Below are positions 35,578-44,186 of a stretch of DNA of 64,000 nt, one piece after another. Source of the DNA: Streptomyces acidiscabies (GTDB taxonomy: Bacteria; Actinomycetota; Actinomycetes; Streptomycetales; Streptomycetaceae); the NCBI RefSeq assembly GCF_020010905.1, contig NZ_JAGJBY010000001.1:2810001-2874000 (forward strand). The letters are read 5' to 3'. Under the pieces are notes generated by a model. The model was not told the DNA's origin. It ran no database searches and saw only the letters and a program-made list of their open reading frames with translations. How positions within the stretch are numbered: the first letter of the stretch is position 1; every line of letters starts with the position of its first letter. Position numbers and translations under genes: made by a program.

Positions 35578-35970
35578 GTGCCGCTCTCTGAGCACGAGCA
35601 GCGAATGCTTGAGCAGATGGAGCGAGCGCTGTACGCCGAAGACCCCAAGTTCGCGACAGCGCTTGAGGGAAGCGGGCTGCGGACGTACACCCGGCGACGG
35701 GTCTACCAGGCGGTCGCCGGCTTCCTCGTAGGTATCGCGCTCCTCATGGCCGGTATGGTCGCCCAGCAGGTATGGCTCAGCGTGGTCGGGTTCCTCGTCA
35801 TGCTGGGATGCGCCGTGCTCGCCGTGACCGGTTGGCGCAAGGCCCCCAAGCCGGGCGAGCAGCCCACGACCGGTGGCCAGCAGGCCCGCCAGCCCCGGTC
35901 GAGGCGCTCCATGATGGACCGCATCGAGCAACGCTGGCAGCGCCGCCGCGACGAGCAACAGGGCCAGTGA
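35578..35970 (+). CDS. sepX: DUF3040 membrane protein, probable SepX
   Basis: 130 aa. N-terminal DUF3040 motif PLSEHEQRMLEQMERALYAE, then two membrane helices (YQAVAGFLVGIALLMAGMVA and VWLSVVGFLVMLGCAVLAVT) and a basic, Gln/Arg-rich tail. By order it corresponds to SCO2097. From memory, that gene and its S. venezuelae relative are sepX, needed for divisome stability and cross-walls; treat the name as probable, not proven. GTG 35578 follows GAGGAGGA. It is not part of the dcw operon: six kb and a convergent operon separate them. Upstream 35475-35486 holds the palindromic TTGGCCAATTGG. Confidence 0.7.
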   Translation: MPLSEHEQRMLEQMERALYAEDPKFATALEGSGLRTYTRRRVYQAVAGFLVGIALLMAGMVAQQVWLSVVGFLVMLGCAVLAVTGWRKAPKPGEQPTTGGQQARQPRSRRSMMDRIEQRWQRRRDEQQGQ

Positions 35971-35993
35971 CCCGAAGCTCGTAGCGCACGGCT

Positions 35994-36055
35994 CCTGACA
36001 CGTACGACTGAGGGGGCCACCCGATGGGGTGGCCCCCTCAGTCGTACGTGTCAGG
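35994..36055. terminator. Bidirectional terminator, perfect 29-bp stem
   Basis: Arms 35994-36022 and 36027-36055 are perfectly complementary over 29 bp, with the 4-nt loop GATG. It lies between the convergent DUF3040 and transglutaminase genes. Confidence 0.93.
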
Positions 36056-36094
36056 GGCGTCGAGCAGCAGCCCAAGTCGGGCAGCAGCCCAAGA

Positions 36095-36140
36095 GGAAGG
36101 GCCGCTGCGGTGTCCGGAGACACCCCGCAGCGGCCCTTCC
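36095..36140. terminator. Second hairpin before the transglutaminase stop
   Basis: GGAAGGGCCGCTGCGG-TGTC pairs with GACA-CCCCGCAGCGGCCCTTCC, about 20 bp with a 2-nt bulge and loop CGGA. Terminates the minus-strand operon. Between the two hairpins the 13-bp GCAGCAGCCCAAG is repeated directly. Confidence 0.85.
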
Positions 36141-36148
36141 CGCGCCTC

Positions 36149-38650
36149 TCAGCCTCCTTGCTGCTGCCCCCGCCGGCCCCACGGCGCCCGCTGCGCCAGG
36201 TCGGCCCAACGGGTCGCCCACGACGCCTTCGTGGCCGTCCAGCGGTCCATCAGGTCCCACATCGCCCGGACGGCGGAACGGGGAGCGACGAAGGCGCGCA
36301 GGCGGACCGGCCAGGTCGCCCGGGTGCGCAGGGCGGCGCGGACCGCGCGGGCCTCGTCCGCCAGACCGGCCTCCGCGCGGGGGTGCGGTGCGAAGAGGAC
36401 CTGCTCCACCGCGCCGGCCACCCGGTGCACGGACCGCGCCGCGGGCTCCTCCAACTCGCCGAGCTCGACGATCCGCGCGGCGGCCCGCCGAGGCGTGAGC
36501 GCGTCGTCCGGCGCGATGCCGAAGTCCCACGCCGTGTCCGTCAGCTCCCGCCACACCGCCAGGACATGCGCGACAGCGGCCTCACCGGCCCGTACGGAGG
36601 GGTCCTCACCCGGCGCCAGCGGATCACCCACAGCGCCCTGGGGCCCCGCGCGGTCCCGGCCGGGACCGGCCCCGGCGTGCTGCGCCGACGCCAGCCGCAC
36701 CGACCGCCTGCGCAGCCGCCACAGCATCGGCAGCGACGGCACCGCGATCACCAGCACGGCCAGCAGCGACCACCAGGCCAGCTTGTACCAGGGGGTGCCC
36801 CCGTCGCCGCCCGCCGCCGAGCCCGCCGGCAGCGCGCTCGCGCAGCCGTTCTCCTTGCGCTGCGCCGCCGAGCAGCTCGCGTTCGCGGAGGGCGCCGCCG
36901 AGGGCGCCGCGCTCGCCGAGGGCGAGATCTCCGGCGCCGCCGGAACCGTCGTCTCCGAGGAGTCGGGCAGCGTGTACGACGGCGTCGAACCCCGCGTCGG
37001 CGTCGGCTCGAACCGGGTCCAGCCGATGCCCTCGAAGTACAGCTCCGGCCACGCGTGCGCGTCCTTCAGGCTCACCTGGACCGTGCCGTTCCCCTGCGGG
37101 GTGCCCGGCGCGAAGCCGACCGCGACCCGCGCCGGGATGCCCAGCGTCCGGGCCATCGCCGCCATCGCGAACGAGTAGTGGACGCAGAAGCCCTGCTTGT
37201 CCCGCAGGAACTTGGCGATCGCGTCCGGACCCGTCCCGACGTCGACCTGGGTGTCGTACTGGAAGCCGCCCGTCACCGCGAAGTAGTCCTGGAGCGCGAC
37301 CGCCTTCGCGTAGTCCGTCTCCGCGCCCCGGGTGATCTGCCGGGCCTGCTGCCACACCACCGACGGCAGCGAGGACGGCACCTCCGTGTAGTCGCCCAGG
37401 ATCGACGCGCGCGCCTCGGGCGCCGCCGCGAGCTGCTCCGCCGTCGGCTGCACCTCCAGGCTGCTCACCTGGTACGTCAGACCGCGCGTGTTCTGGCCGT
37501 GGTCCCCGACGAGCGTCATGCCCTCCGGCTCGAACCGCCAGTTCCCGGCGATGCGCACCCCGCTCGGCGGGTACGGCATCGGCAGCCAGTCCTGCGCGTA
37601 CCAGTCGGCGGCCGTGACCTGGGTGGTGACCTCCGCGCGCTTCACGTCCGAGCGCAGGCCCACCGGCGTCGGGAAGTCCTTGGGGACCTCCTGGATGCGC
37701 TTGCGGGACGGGCGCCAGGTCGTGCCGTCGAAGTCGTCCAGGGAGACGATCCGCAGGTACATGTCCGACAGGTCGTTGGAGTTCGTCCGCAGCGTCAGGA
37801 CCGTACGGTCCTGGTCGACGTTCAGGCTGTCGCGCAGCGACACCAGCGGGTTGACCGCCGAGATCGTGCCCCCGCTGCCCGTGCCCGCGCCGACTCCCGT
37901 GCCCGTGCCGTCCAGCAGGCCGCCCTGGATCGCGGGGATCGGCAGCAGCGGTACCACCAGGGCGACGCCGAGCGCGGCCATGCCGATCCGCCGCCCCGTG
38001 CGCACCGGGGCCACCGGGCCCTCCGCCGCGCCGGGACCGCCCGGCCCGCGCGGGGCGCCGCCGAAGACGCGGCCCCACTGGGAGAGCCGCTCACGGCCCT
38101 CGGCGAGCAGCAGCATCAGATAGCCGGCCGCCGCGACCAGGAACCACAGCCAGTCCGTGCCCCCCTCGGACAGGCCCGCCGCCACCGAGTACAGGGCCAG
38201 CAGCGGCAGTCCGGCCGGGGCCGCGTTGCGGAACGTCACCGCGAGGGTGTCCACCATCAGGCCGATCACCAGGACCCCGCCGATCAGCATCAGCCGGATG
38301 CCGTCGGACAGCGGGGCCGGGATCGCGTACCGGCCCACGTCGTCCCCGCCCGCCTGGAACAGGTCCGCGAAGCGCGTGATCGCCTCCGGGCCCGGGACGA
38401 TTCCCGCGAGGGCCTGCTCGCGGGCGAAGACCAGGGTCAGCAGCAGGACCGTCACCAGCGCCTGCGCCGCCACCGTCAGCGGCCGGGCCAGCGGGACCCG
38501 GCGGGCCGCCGCGCCCACGCCCGACTGGACCAGCAGGAGCAGCACCGCCTGGAGGAACCACGAGCTGCGGTCGACCAGCGGCAGCAGGGCGGTCGCCGCC
38601 ATCAGCGTCGCCGCCGCGGAGCACAGCGTCAGTCTCGCCCGCCCGCTCAT
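36149..38650 (-). CDS. Membrane transglutaminase-like protease (TgpA/DUF3488 type)
   Basis: 833 aa. Residues 1-~250 are DUF3488 with about six to seven membrane helices. The extracytoplasmic transglutaminase-like core has Cys489 (KQGFCVHYSFAMAAMARTLG) and His532 (DAHAWPELYFEG); the third catalytic residue position reads Glu548 (RFEPTP) where Asp is usual. A further membrane helix and a cytoplasmic DUF4129-like tail end the protein. Such proteins are encoded with MoxR and DUF58 partners, as here. The substrate is unknown. ATG 38650 overlaps the DUF58 stop by 4 bp. Confidence 0.85.
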   Translation of the reverse strand: MSGRARLTLCSAAATLMAATALLPLVDRSSWFLQAVLLLLVQSGVGAAARRVPLARPLTVAAQALVTVLLLTLVFAREQALAGIVPGPEAITRFADLFQAGGDDVGRYAIPAPLSDGIRLMLIGGVLVIGLMVDTLAVTFRNAAPAGLPLLALYSVAAGLSEGGTDWLWFLVAAAGYLMLLLAEGRERLSQWGRVFGGAPRGPGGPGAAEGPVAPVRTGRRIGMAALGVALVVPLLPIPAIQGGLLDGTGTGVGAGTGSGGTISAVNPLVSLRDSLNVDQDRTVLTLRTNSNDLSDMYLRIVSLDDFDGTTWRPSRKRIQEVPKDFPTPVGLRSDVKRAEVTTQVTAADWYAQDWLPMPYPPSGVRIAGNWRFEPEGMTLVGDHGQNTRGLTYQVSSLEVQPTAEQLAAAPEARASILGDYTEVPSSLPSVVWQQARQITRGAETDYAKAVALQDYFAVTGGFQYDTQVDVGTGPDAIAKFLRDKQGFCVHYSFAMAAMARTLGIPARVAVGFAPGTPQGNGTVQVSLKDAHAWPELYFEGIGWTRFEPTPTRGSTPSYTLPDSSETTVPAAPEISPSASAAPSAAPSANASCSAAQRKENGCASALPAGSAAGGDGGTPWYKLAWWSLLAVLVIAVPSLPMLWRLRRRSVRLASAQHAGAGPGRDRAGPQGAVGDPLAPGEDPSVRAGEAAVAHVLAVWRELTDTAWDFGIAPDDALTPRRAAARIVELGELEEPAARSVHRVAGAVEQVLFAPHPRAEAGLADEARAVRAALRTRATWPVRLRAFVAPRSAVRAMWDLMDRWTATKASWATRWADLAQRAPWGRRGQQQGG

Positions 38651-40164
38651 GAGCCCGCCCTTCCCATCGTGCCCACCACGCCCGACCGCTCGCGGTCCGC
38701 CTGGCGCCACAGATCCTCCAGCGAGGTGCCCCTCGGGACGTTCACCGCCGTCCAGCCCGCGTCCCGCAGCATCCTCAGCCGCTCCTCCTGACCCTTCATC
38801 GGTTCGGACCCGCCGTTCGGTTCACGGCCCGGGGCACGGCTCCAGGAGTCGTTGTCGATGAGGAACGCGATCGCTCCTCCGCTGCGCTGGCGCATCTTCG
38901 CGGCCACCGCCGCCTGCTCCTCGTCCAGATCGCCGAGGAACGCGACGAGGAGGCCCTCGTTGCCGCCGCGCAGCACGTCGTACGCGCGCGAGAGGCCCGC
39001 GCCGTCGGAGTGGTCGACCACCGCGAGGGTGTCCATCATCAGGCCGGCCGCCTCGGCGGACTCGCCGCCGCCCACGAAGCCCTCGGTGCCCTCGCCGGGG
39101 ACCGAGCTGCCGGTGTCGGTGAGGAGGCGGACGGTGAAGCCGCGCTCCAGCATGTGCGTCAGGACCGACGCGGCGCCCGAGACCGCCCACTCGAAGGGCG
39201 CGTCGGGGCCGACGCCGTCGTACGCGATGCCCCGGGTGTCCAGCAGGACCGTGCAGCGGGCGCGCTGCGGCTGTTCTTCGCGGCGGACCATCAGCTCGCC
39301 GTAGCGGGCCGTCGAGCGCCAGTGGACGCGGCGCAGGTCGTCGCCGTAGCGGTAGCCGCGCGGGATCACGTCGTCCTCGCCGGCCAGCGCGAGCGAGCGC
39401 TGACGGCCTTCGCCGTACCCCTTCGCCTCGCCGCTGAAGCGGACGGAGGGGAGAGGGTCGACGCGGGGGATCACCGTCAGGGTGTCGTACGACGAGAACG
39501 AGCGGGTCAGCTCGCACATGCCGAACGGGTCGGACAGGCGCAGCTGGAGGGGGCCCAGGGGGTAGCGGCCCCGCAGGTCGGAGCGGACCCGGTAGGAGAC
39601 CTCGCGTCTGCCGCCCGCCTCGACGCGGTCCAGGACGAAGCGCGGGCGCGGGCCGAGGACGTACGGCACCCGGTCCTGGAGCATCAGCAGGCCGGTCGGC
39701 ATCCGCGACACGTTGTCCATGCGCAGGTGCACACGGGCCTCGCTGCCGGCCGGCACGCGCGCGGGGGACAGCCTGCGGCTGCCCGCCACCCGGTACCGCG
39801 TCCGGTACAGCACCGCCGCACAGATCAGCGGCAGCACCGCGAGCAGCAGCCCGACCCGCAGCAGATCCGGCTGCCCGAGCACGTACGCGCAGATAGCCGC
39901 GGCTATCCCGGCGGCGAGGAACGACCGCCCGCGCGTGGTGAGCCCGGCGAGCGCGGTCCGCACCCCGCCTTTCTCCCCCGGCTTGCCGTCGCCATGGCCA
40001 CCCGAGGCGCCCGCCGGACGCCCGCTCGCGGTCGCCCCCGCGGACCCGTACGCCGGTGGCGCGGCAGGCCGCTCGGGATACCCGCCCGAGGCGGGCGCCC
40101 CGGCGAAACCGCCCGGCGAGGCCCCCGCAGGGAACCCGCCGGGTGTCGGTCCTCCAGGCGTCAT
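38647..40164 (-). CDS. DUF58 domain protein
   Basis: 505 aa. Gly/Pro/Ala-rich disordered N-terminus (~1-75), two membrane helices (FLAAGIAAAICAYVLGQPDL and VGLLLAVLPLICAAVLY), then a beta-rich region and the DUF58 core, with the signature DDLRRVHWRSTARYGELMVR and a von Willebrand-like stretch (CTVLLDTRG). These proteins work with MoxR ATPases as chaperone-like systems. ATG 40164 shares a base with the moxR stop (TGATG); GTG 40167 is an alternative. Confidence 0.85.
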   Translation of the reverse strand: MTPGGPTPGGFPAGASPGGFAGAPASGGYPERPAAPPAYGSAGATASGRPAGASGGHGDGKPGEKGGVRTALAGLTTRGRSFLAAGIAAAICAYVLGQPDLLRVGLLLAVLPLICAAVLYRTRYRVAGSRRLSPARVPAGSEARVHLRMDNVSRMPTGLLMLQDRVPYVLGPRPRFVLDRVEAGGRREVSYRVRSDLRGRYPLGPLQLRLSDPFGMCELTRSFSSYDTLTVIPRVDPLPSVRFSGEAKGYGEGRQRSLALAGEDDVIPRGYRYGDDLRRVHWRSTARYGELMVRREEQPQRARCTVLLDTRGIAYDGVGPDAPFEWAVSGAASVLTHMLERGFTVRLLTDTGSSVPGEGTEGFVGGGESAEAAGLMMDTLAVVDHSDGAGLSRAYDVLRGGNEGLLVAFLGDLDEEQAAVAAKMRQRSGGAIAFLIDNDSWSRAPGREPNGGSEPMKGQEERLRMLRDAGWTAVNVPRGTSLEDLWRQADRERSGVVGTMGRAGS

Positions 40165-41177
40165 CACAGGCCCCGCGAGCCGTACGGCTGGCCGTAGTCG
40201 CGTTGCTGCTGGGGGGCGGCCGGGACCGGGGTGCGCTGGAGGATCTCCTCGACGACCTGTTCCGAGGAGCGCCGGTTGAGCTGGGCCTGGGCCGTGGGGA
40301 GGAGACGGTGGGCGAGGACGGGGACCGCGAGGGACTGGACGTCGTCGGGGAGGGCGTAGTCGCGGCCCGAGAGGGCGGCGGTGGCCTTCGCCGCGCGCAG
40401 CAGGTGGAGCGTCGCGCGCGGGGAGGCGCCCAGTCTGAGGTCGGGGTGCGTGCGGGTGGCGCCGACCAGGTCCACGGCGTACCGCTTGACCGCCGGGGCG
40501 ACATGGACTCCGCGCACGGCGTCGACGAGCTTGACGATGTCGTGCGCGTGCGCGACCGGCTGGAGGTCGTCCAGGGGGCTCACCCCGCCGTGCACGTCGA
40601 GCATCTCCAGCTCGGCCTCGGGGCTCGGATAGCCGATGGACACGCGGGCCATGAAGCGGTCGCGCTGCGCCTCGGGCAACGGGTAGGTGCCCTCCATCTC
40701 GACCGGGTTCTGGGTCGCGACGACCATGAACGGGCTCGGCAGCTCGTACGACTGCCCGTCGATGGTGACCTGGCGCTCCTCCATGGACTCCAGGAGCGCG
40801 GACTGGGTCTTCGGCGAGGCGCGGTTGATCTCGTCGCCGATCACGATCTGCGCGAAGATCGCGCCCGGCTTGAACTCGAAGTCACGGCGCTGCTGGTCCC
40901 AGATGGACACCCCGGTGATGTCCGAGGGCAGCAGGTCGGGGGTGAACTGGATGCGGCGCACCGAGCAGTCGATGGACTTCGCCAGGGTCTTGGCGAGCAT
41001 CGTCTTGCCGACGCCGGGGACATCCTCGATCAGCAGATGCCCCTCGGCGAGCAGCACGGTCAGCGCGAGTCGTACGACCTCGGGCTTGCCCTCGATCACC
41101 CCCTCCACCGACCCGCGGACCCTGTCCACGGTGGTGGTCAGATCAGTGAGGCTCGCTCGTTCGTCATAGGTCGTCAC
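40164..41177 (-). CDS. MoxR-family AAA+ ATPase
   Basis: 337 aa. Walker A EDVPGVGKTMLAK near residue 55, Walker B GDEINRASPK, sensor motif VATQNPVEMEGTYPLPEAQ and arginine finger QRDRFMARV. Adjacent DUF58 and transglutaminase genes in the same operon follow the usual MoxR arrangement; role is presumably assembly or activation of an envelope complex. The C-terminus ends in a Gln/Pro/Gly-rich tail. First gene of the operon, ATG 41177. Confidence 0.92.
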   Translation of the reverse strand: MTTYDERASLTDLTTTVDRVRGSVEGVIEGKPEVVRLALTVLLAEGHLLIEDVPGVGKTMLAKTLAKSIDCSVRRIQFTPDLLPSDITGVSIWDQQRRDFEFKPGAIFAQIVIGDEINRASPKTQSALLESMEERQVTIDGQSYELPSPFMVVATQNPVEMEGTYPLPEAQRDRFMARVSIGYPSPEAELEMLDVHGGVSPLDDLQPVAHAHDIVKLVDAVRGVHVAPAVKRYAVDLVGATRTHPDLRLGASPRATLHLLRAAKATAALSGRDYALPDDVQSLAVPVLAHRLLPTAQAQLNRRSSEQVVEEILQRTPVPAAPQQQRDYGQPYGSRGL

Positions 41178-41411
41178 CCGGCCCTCCTCGGCCCGTACTG
41201 TTCCGGGCCCGCCGCTGTCGTGCGAACCGGCCCACCCCGAATCACGGACGCCGCCCCCGGAATGTTCGGCTCGGCGCCCTCACCGCATTCTTGCCGCCGT
41301 TACCGATTCGTGTCACTCGGCTGTGGATAACTGTCGGAGATATGTCCTGGGCTGCGGCTTTTGCCGGTAATGGTGACAGGAAGTTGACAGGGCGGGGACC
41401 CCGTACTCGCC

Positions 41412-41963
41412 CTATCGGGCCGGGTCGATCTCGCGCAGCAGACCCGTCTTCACGTCGAAGACGAAGCCTCGCACATCGTCGGCGTGCAACAGGAACGGAG
41501 ACGTGCGCACCCGCTGCATGGACTGCCGGACGTCCTGGTCGACGTCCCGGAACGCCTCCACCGCCCACGCGGGACGCTGGCCGACCTCGTCCTCCAGCTC
41601 GGTGCGGAATTCCTCGGTGATCTGCTCCAGGCCGCAGCCGGTGTGGTGGATCAGGACGATCGAGCTGGTGCCCAGCTTGCGCTGGCTGATGGTGAGCGAG
41701 CGGATCACGTCGTCGGTGACCACACCGCCCGCGTTGCGGATCGTGTGACAGTCGCCCAGTTCGAGGCCGAGCGCGGCGTGCAGGTCGAGACGGGCGTCCA
41801 TGCAGGCCACGACCGCGACACGCAGGACGGGGCGGGCGTCCATGCCCGGGTCGGTGAACGCCGAGGCATAGCTCTCGTTCGCCTGTACCAGCCGGTCGGT
41901 GACCGTGCCGCCGTGAGGTATGGCGCCTTCGGATTCTGCCGATACGGATGCGGAAGTCGTCAT
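41412..41963 (-). CDS. Beta-class carbonic anhydrase
   Basis: 183 aa. Zinc ligands: Cys in VACMDARLD, His and Cys in HHTGCGLE; the Asp-Arg dyad is in CMDAR. It interconverts CO2 and bicarbonate. ATG 41963 gives the family start; an upstream ATG (42026) adds 21 residues. The gene is divergent from the dcw cluster. Upstream region 41178-41411 contains one TTATCCACA-type DnaA box on the reverse strand (41322-41330), which as a single copy is not significant. Confidence 0.92.
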   Translation of the reverse strand: MTTSASVSAESEGAIPHGGTVTDRLVQANESYASAFTDPGMDARPVLRVAVVACMDARLDLHAALGLELGDCHTIRNAGGVVTDDVIRSLTISQRKLGTSSIVLIHHTGCGLEQITEEFRTELEDEVGQRPAWAVEAFRDVDQDVRQSMQRVRTSPFLLHADDVRGFVFDVKTGLLREIDPAR

Positions 41964-42316
41964 ATCTATAACGGTACTGGTCACCCGCGTTCCGGTCCCG
42001 TTGTGAGAAGGGAAAATGAGGGTCATCGCACCCTCGGTGTGAGGTAAGCCACAAGGGTGAGCGGGTGGGGGCCCAAAGGGTGATTTCTCGCGGTACGCGG
42101 CTTCACGCGCGCGTGGGTCCGCGACGCGCAGGCCGGTTGATTGACCGTGAGACAGCGTGGACTAAAGTGACGCGAAGCGGGAGGCGCGGCAGCGGAGGCT
42201 CTCCCTGCCGACTCGAACCCGAGAAACTTCCCCGTGGGACCCCGGCCCGGCCGCTCGTGGTCTCCCCGCGTGCGCGGCGCGTACGTACGGGCCCCGCCGG
42301 TAACTGAGAGGGCCCC
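41964..42316. other. 353-bp divergent region, start of the dcw cluster
   Basis: No gene between the carbonic anhydrase and rsmH: in particular no mraZ, which heads the cluster in many other bacteria. It contains the candidate dcw promoter at 42141-42168. Confidence 0.65.
42141..42168 (+). promoter_or_regulatory. Candidate dcw promoter
   Basis: TTGACC (42141-42146), a 16-nt spacer and TAAAGT (42163-42168), close to the vegetative sigma-factor consensus. It would give a leader of ~140 nt before rsmH. Confidence 0.45.
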
Positions 42317-43273
42317 TTGAGCAACAGCCGACACGTCCCCGTGATGCTCCACCGGTGCCTGGACATGCTGGCACCAGCGCTTCAGGAGCCGGGAGCGGTC
42401 GTCGTCGACTGCACGCTCGGACTCGGCGGACACAGCGAGGCCCTGCTGGAGCGCTTCCCCGAGGCCCACCTCGTCGCCCTCGACCGCGACAAGGAGGCCC
42501 TGCGCCTGTCCGGCGAGCGTCTCGCGCCCTTCGGCGAGCGTGCGACCCTCGTCCACGCCGTGTACGACGAACTCCCCGACGTCCTCGAACGCCTCGGCCG
42601 CCCGCGTGTACAGGGCGTCCTCTTCGACCTCGGCGTCTCCTCCATGCAGCTCGACGAGGCCGACCGCGGCTTCGCGTACGCGCAGGACGCGCCCCTCGAC
42701 ATGCGCATGGACCAGACGACCGGCATCAGCGCCGCCGAGGTCCTCAACACGTACCCCGGCGGCGAACTGGTGCGCATCCTGCGCGCGTACGGCGAGGAGA
42801 AGCAGGCCAAGCGGATCGTCTCGGCCGTCGTACGCGAGCGCGAGAAGGAGCCGTTCACCAACAGCGCGCGGCTCGTCGAGGTGATCCGGGGCGCGCTGCC
42901 GCAGGCCGCGATGCGGACCGGCGGGAACCCCGCCAAGCGGACCTTCCAGGCGCTGCGCATCGAGGTCAACGGCGAGCTGTCGGTGCTGGAGCGGGCGATC
43001 CCGGCGGCCGTCAAGTCGCTGGCCGTGGGCGGGCGGATCGCCGTCCTGTCGTACCACTCCCTCGAAGACCGCCTGGTCAAGCAGGTGTTCGTGGCCGGCG
43101 CCGCCAACACCGCGCCGCCCGGGCTGCCGATCGTGCCCGAGCGTTACCAGCCCCGGCTCAAGCTGCTCACGCGCGGTGCCGAACTTCCCACCGAGGAAGA
43201 GATCGCCGAGAACCGCCGGGCCGCCCCCGCGCGGCTGCGGGGCGCCGAGCGCATCAGGGAGGACGTGGGGTGA
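42317..43273 (+). CDS. rsmH: 16S rRNA (cytosine-1402-N4) methyltransferase
   Basis: 318 aa (formerly mraW). [19 protein letters not shown] motif [48 protein letters not shown] and [12 protein letters not shown] are hallmarks. It methylates C1402 in the ribosomal P site with SAM. First gene of the dcw cluster. Start TTG 42317 after GAGAGGG. The 196 bp to ftsL hold no other gene. Confidence 0.95.
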   Translation: MSNSRHVPVMLHRCLDMLAPALQEPGAVVVDCTLGLGGHSEALLERFPEAHLVALDRDKEALRLSGERLAPFGERATLVHAVYDELPDVLERLGRPRVQGVLFDLGVSSMQLDEADRGFAYAQDAPLDMRMDQTTGISAAEVLNTYPGGELVRILRAYGEEKQAKRIVSAVVREREKEPFTNSARLVEVIRGALPQAAMRTGGNPAKRTFQALRIEVNGELSVLERAIPAAVKSLAVGGRIAVLSYHSLEDRLVKQVFVAGAANTAPPGLPIVPERYQPRLKLLTRGAELPTEEEIAENRRAAPARLRGAERIREDVG

Positions 43274-43469
43274 GCCGGTCAGGGACCGTGGCGGTCGGCC
43301 GATCGCCCGTGGGCGTCCCGCGTCCTGACGGGGAGTCGGGTGGGTCCGCGACGGGACTCGCGAGGGCCGCGCGGAGTTCCCGGGACAGGCCGATTCACAC
43401 ATCTGAGCGACTCGGGCCGGTTCGTGCATCTTCGCGGAGGCTTCGGACGTCCTACTGGGTGGAGGCGCT

Positions 43470-44186
43470 ATGAGAACGGGACTCAAGGGACGACTGGCCG
43501 GGCTGCTGCCGGCCGGAGGCGGTGCGCAGGCCGGGCGGACACCGTTCGTGCTGCTGGTCGTCGTCCTGCTGGGCGGCGGGCTGATCGGCCTGCTGGTGCT
43601 CAACTCCGCGCTCAGCGAGGGCTCGTTCCGGATGGACGACCTCCAGAAGGAGACCAAGAGCCTCACCGACGAACAGCAGGCGCTCCAGCGGGACATCGAC
43701 TCCTACTCGGCGCCCGACGCCCTCCAGAAGCGCGCCCGCGAACTCGGCATGGTCCCCGGCGGCGACCCCGCCTTCCTCCAGCCCGACGGCACCGTCAAGG
43801 GCTCCCCCTCGGCCGCCGCGCAGCCCTCCGGGGCACACGCGCGTGAATCCGTACAGCCCCCCGAGGCGATCACGCTGTCGCAGACGAACCAGAACGCGGC
43901 GGACCCGAACGCGACAGGCGGGCTCCCGGCCGGCCAACTCCCCACCGGCCAGAGCCAGACCCCCGGCACCCAGGCGAATCAGCCGGGCTACGCGGGGCAG
44001 ACGCCGAACCAGCCGACTCAGCCGAACCAGCCCGGCCGGCCACTCGTCCAGGCGAACGAGCCGAACCAGTCGGGCCAGCCGCCCCAGTCCGGACAGACCG
44101 GTCGGACCGGCACCACGAGCCGGCCCGACCGGACAGCCCAGGCCCCCGCCGCCCAACCCCCCGCCCCCACAACCCCCGGCAGGTGA
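43470..44186 (+). CDS. ftsL: Cell division protein FtsL with long Asn/Gln/Pro-rich tail
   Basis: 238 aa. A short cytoplasmic N-terminus, one membrane helix (PFVLLVVVLLGGGLIGLLVL), then a coiled coil (RMDDLQKETKSLTDEQQALQ) and the ARELGMVPG motif typical of FtsL/DivIC. FtsL joins FtsQ and DivIC in activating FtsW-FtsI. Residues ~112-238 are a low-complexity tail rich in Pro, Gln, Asn, Thr and Gly with repeated NQP and QP; it is longer than needed for function. GGTGGAGG precedes ATG 43470. Confidence 0.88.
   Translation: MRTGLKGRLAGLLPAGGGAQAGRTPFVLLVVVLLGGGLIGLLVLNSALSEGSFRMDDLQKETKSLTDEQQALQRDIDSYSAPDALQKRARELGMVPGGDPAFLQPDGTVKGSPSAAAQPSGAHARESVQPPEAITLSQTNQNAADPNATGGLPAGQLPTGQSQTPGTQANQPGYAGQTPNQPTQPNQPGRPLVQANEPNQSGQPPQSGQTGRTGTTSRPDRTAQAPAAQPPAPTTPGR

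Noticed and set aside
41322..41330. Single DnaA box TGTGGATAA upstream of the carbonic anhydrase gene
   Set aside because: One isolated box with no cluster, no dnaA/dnaN nearby; expected by chance.
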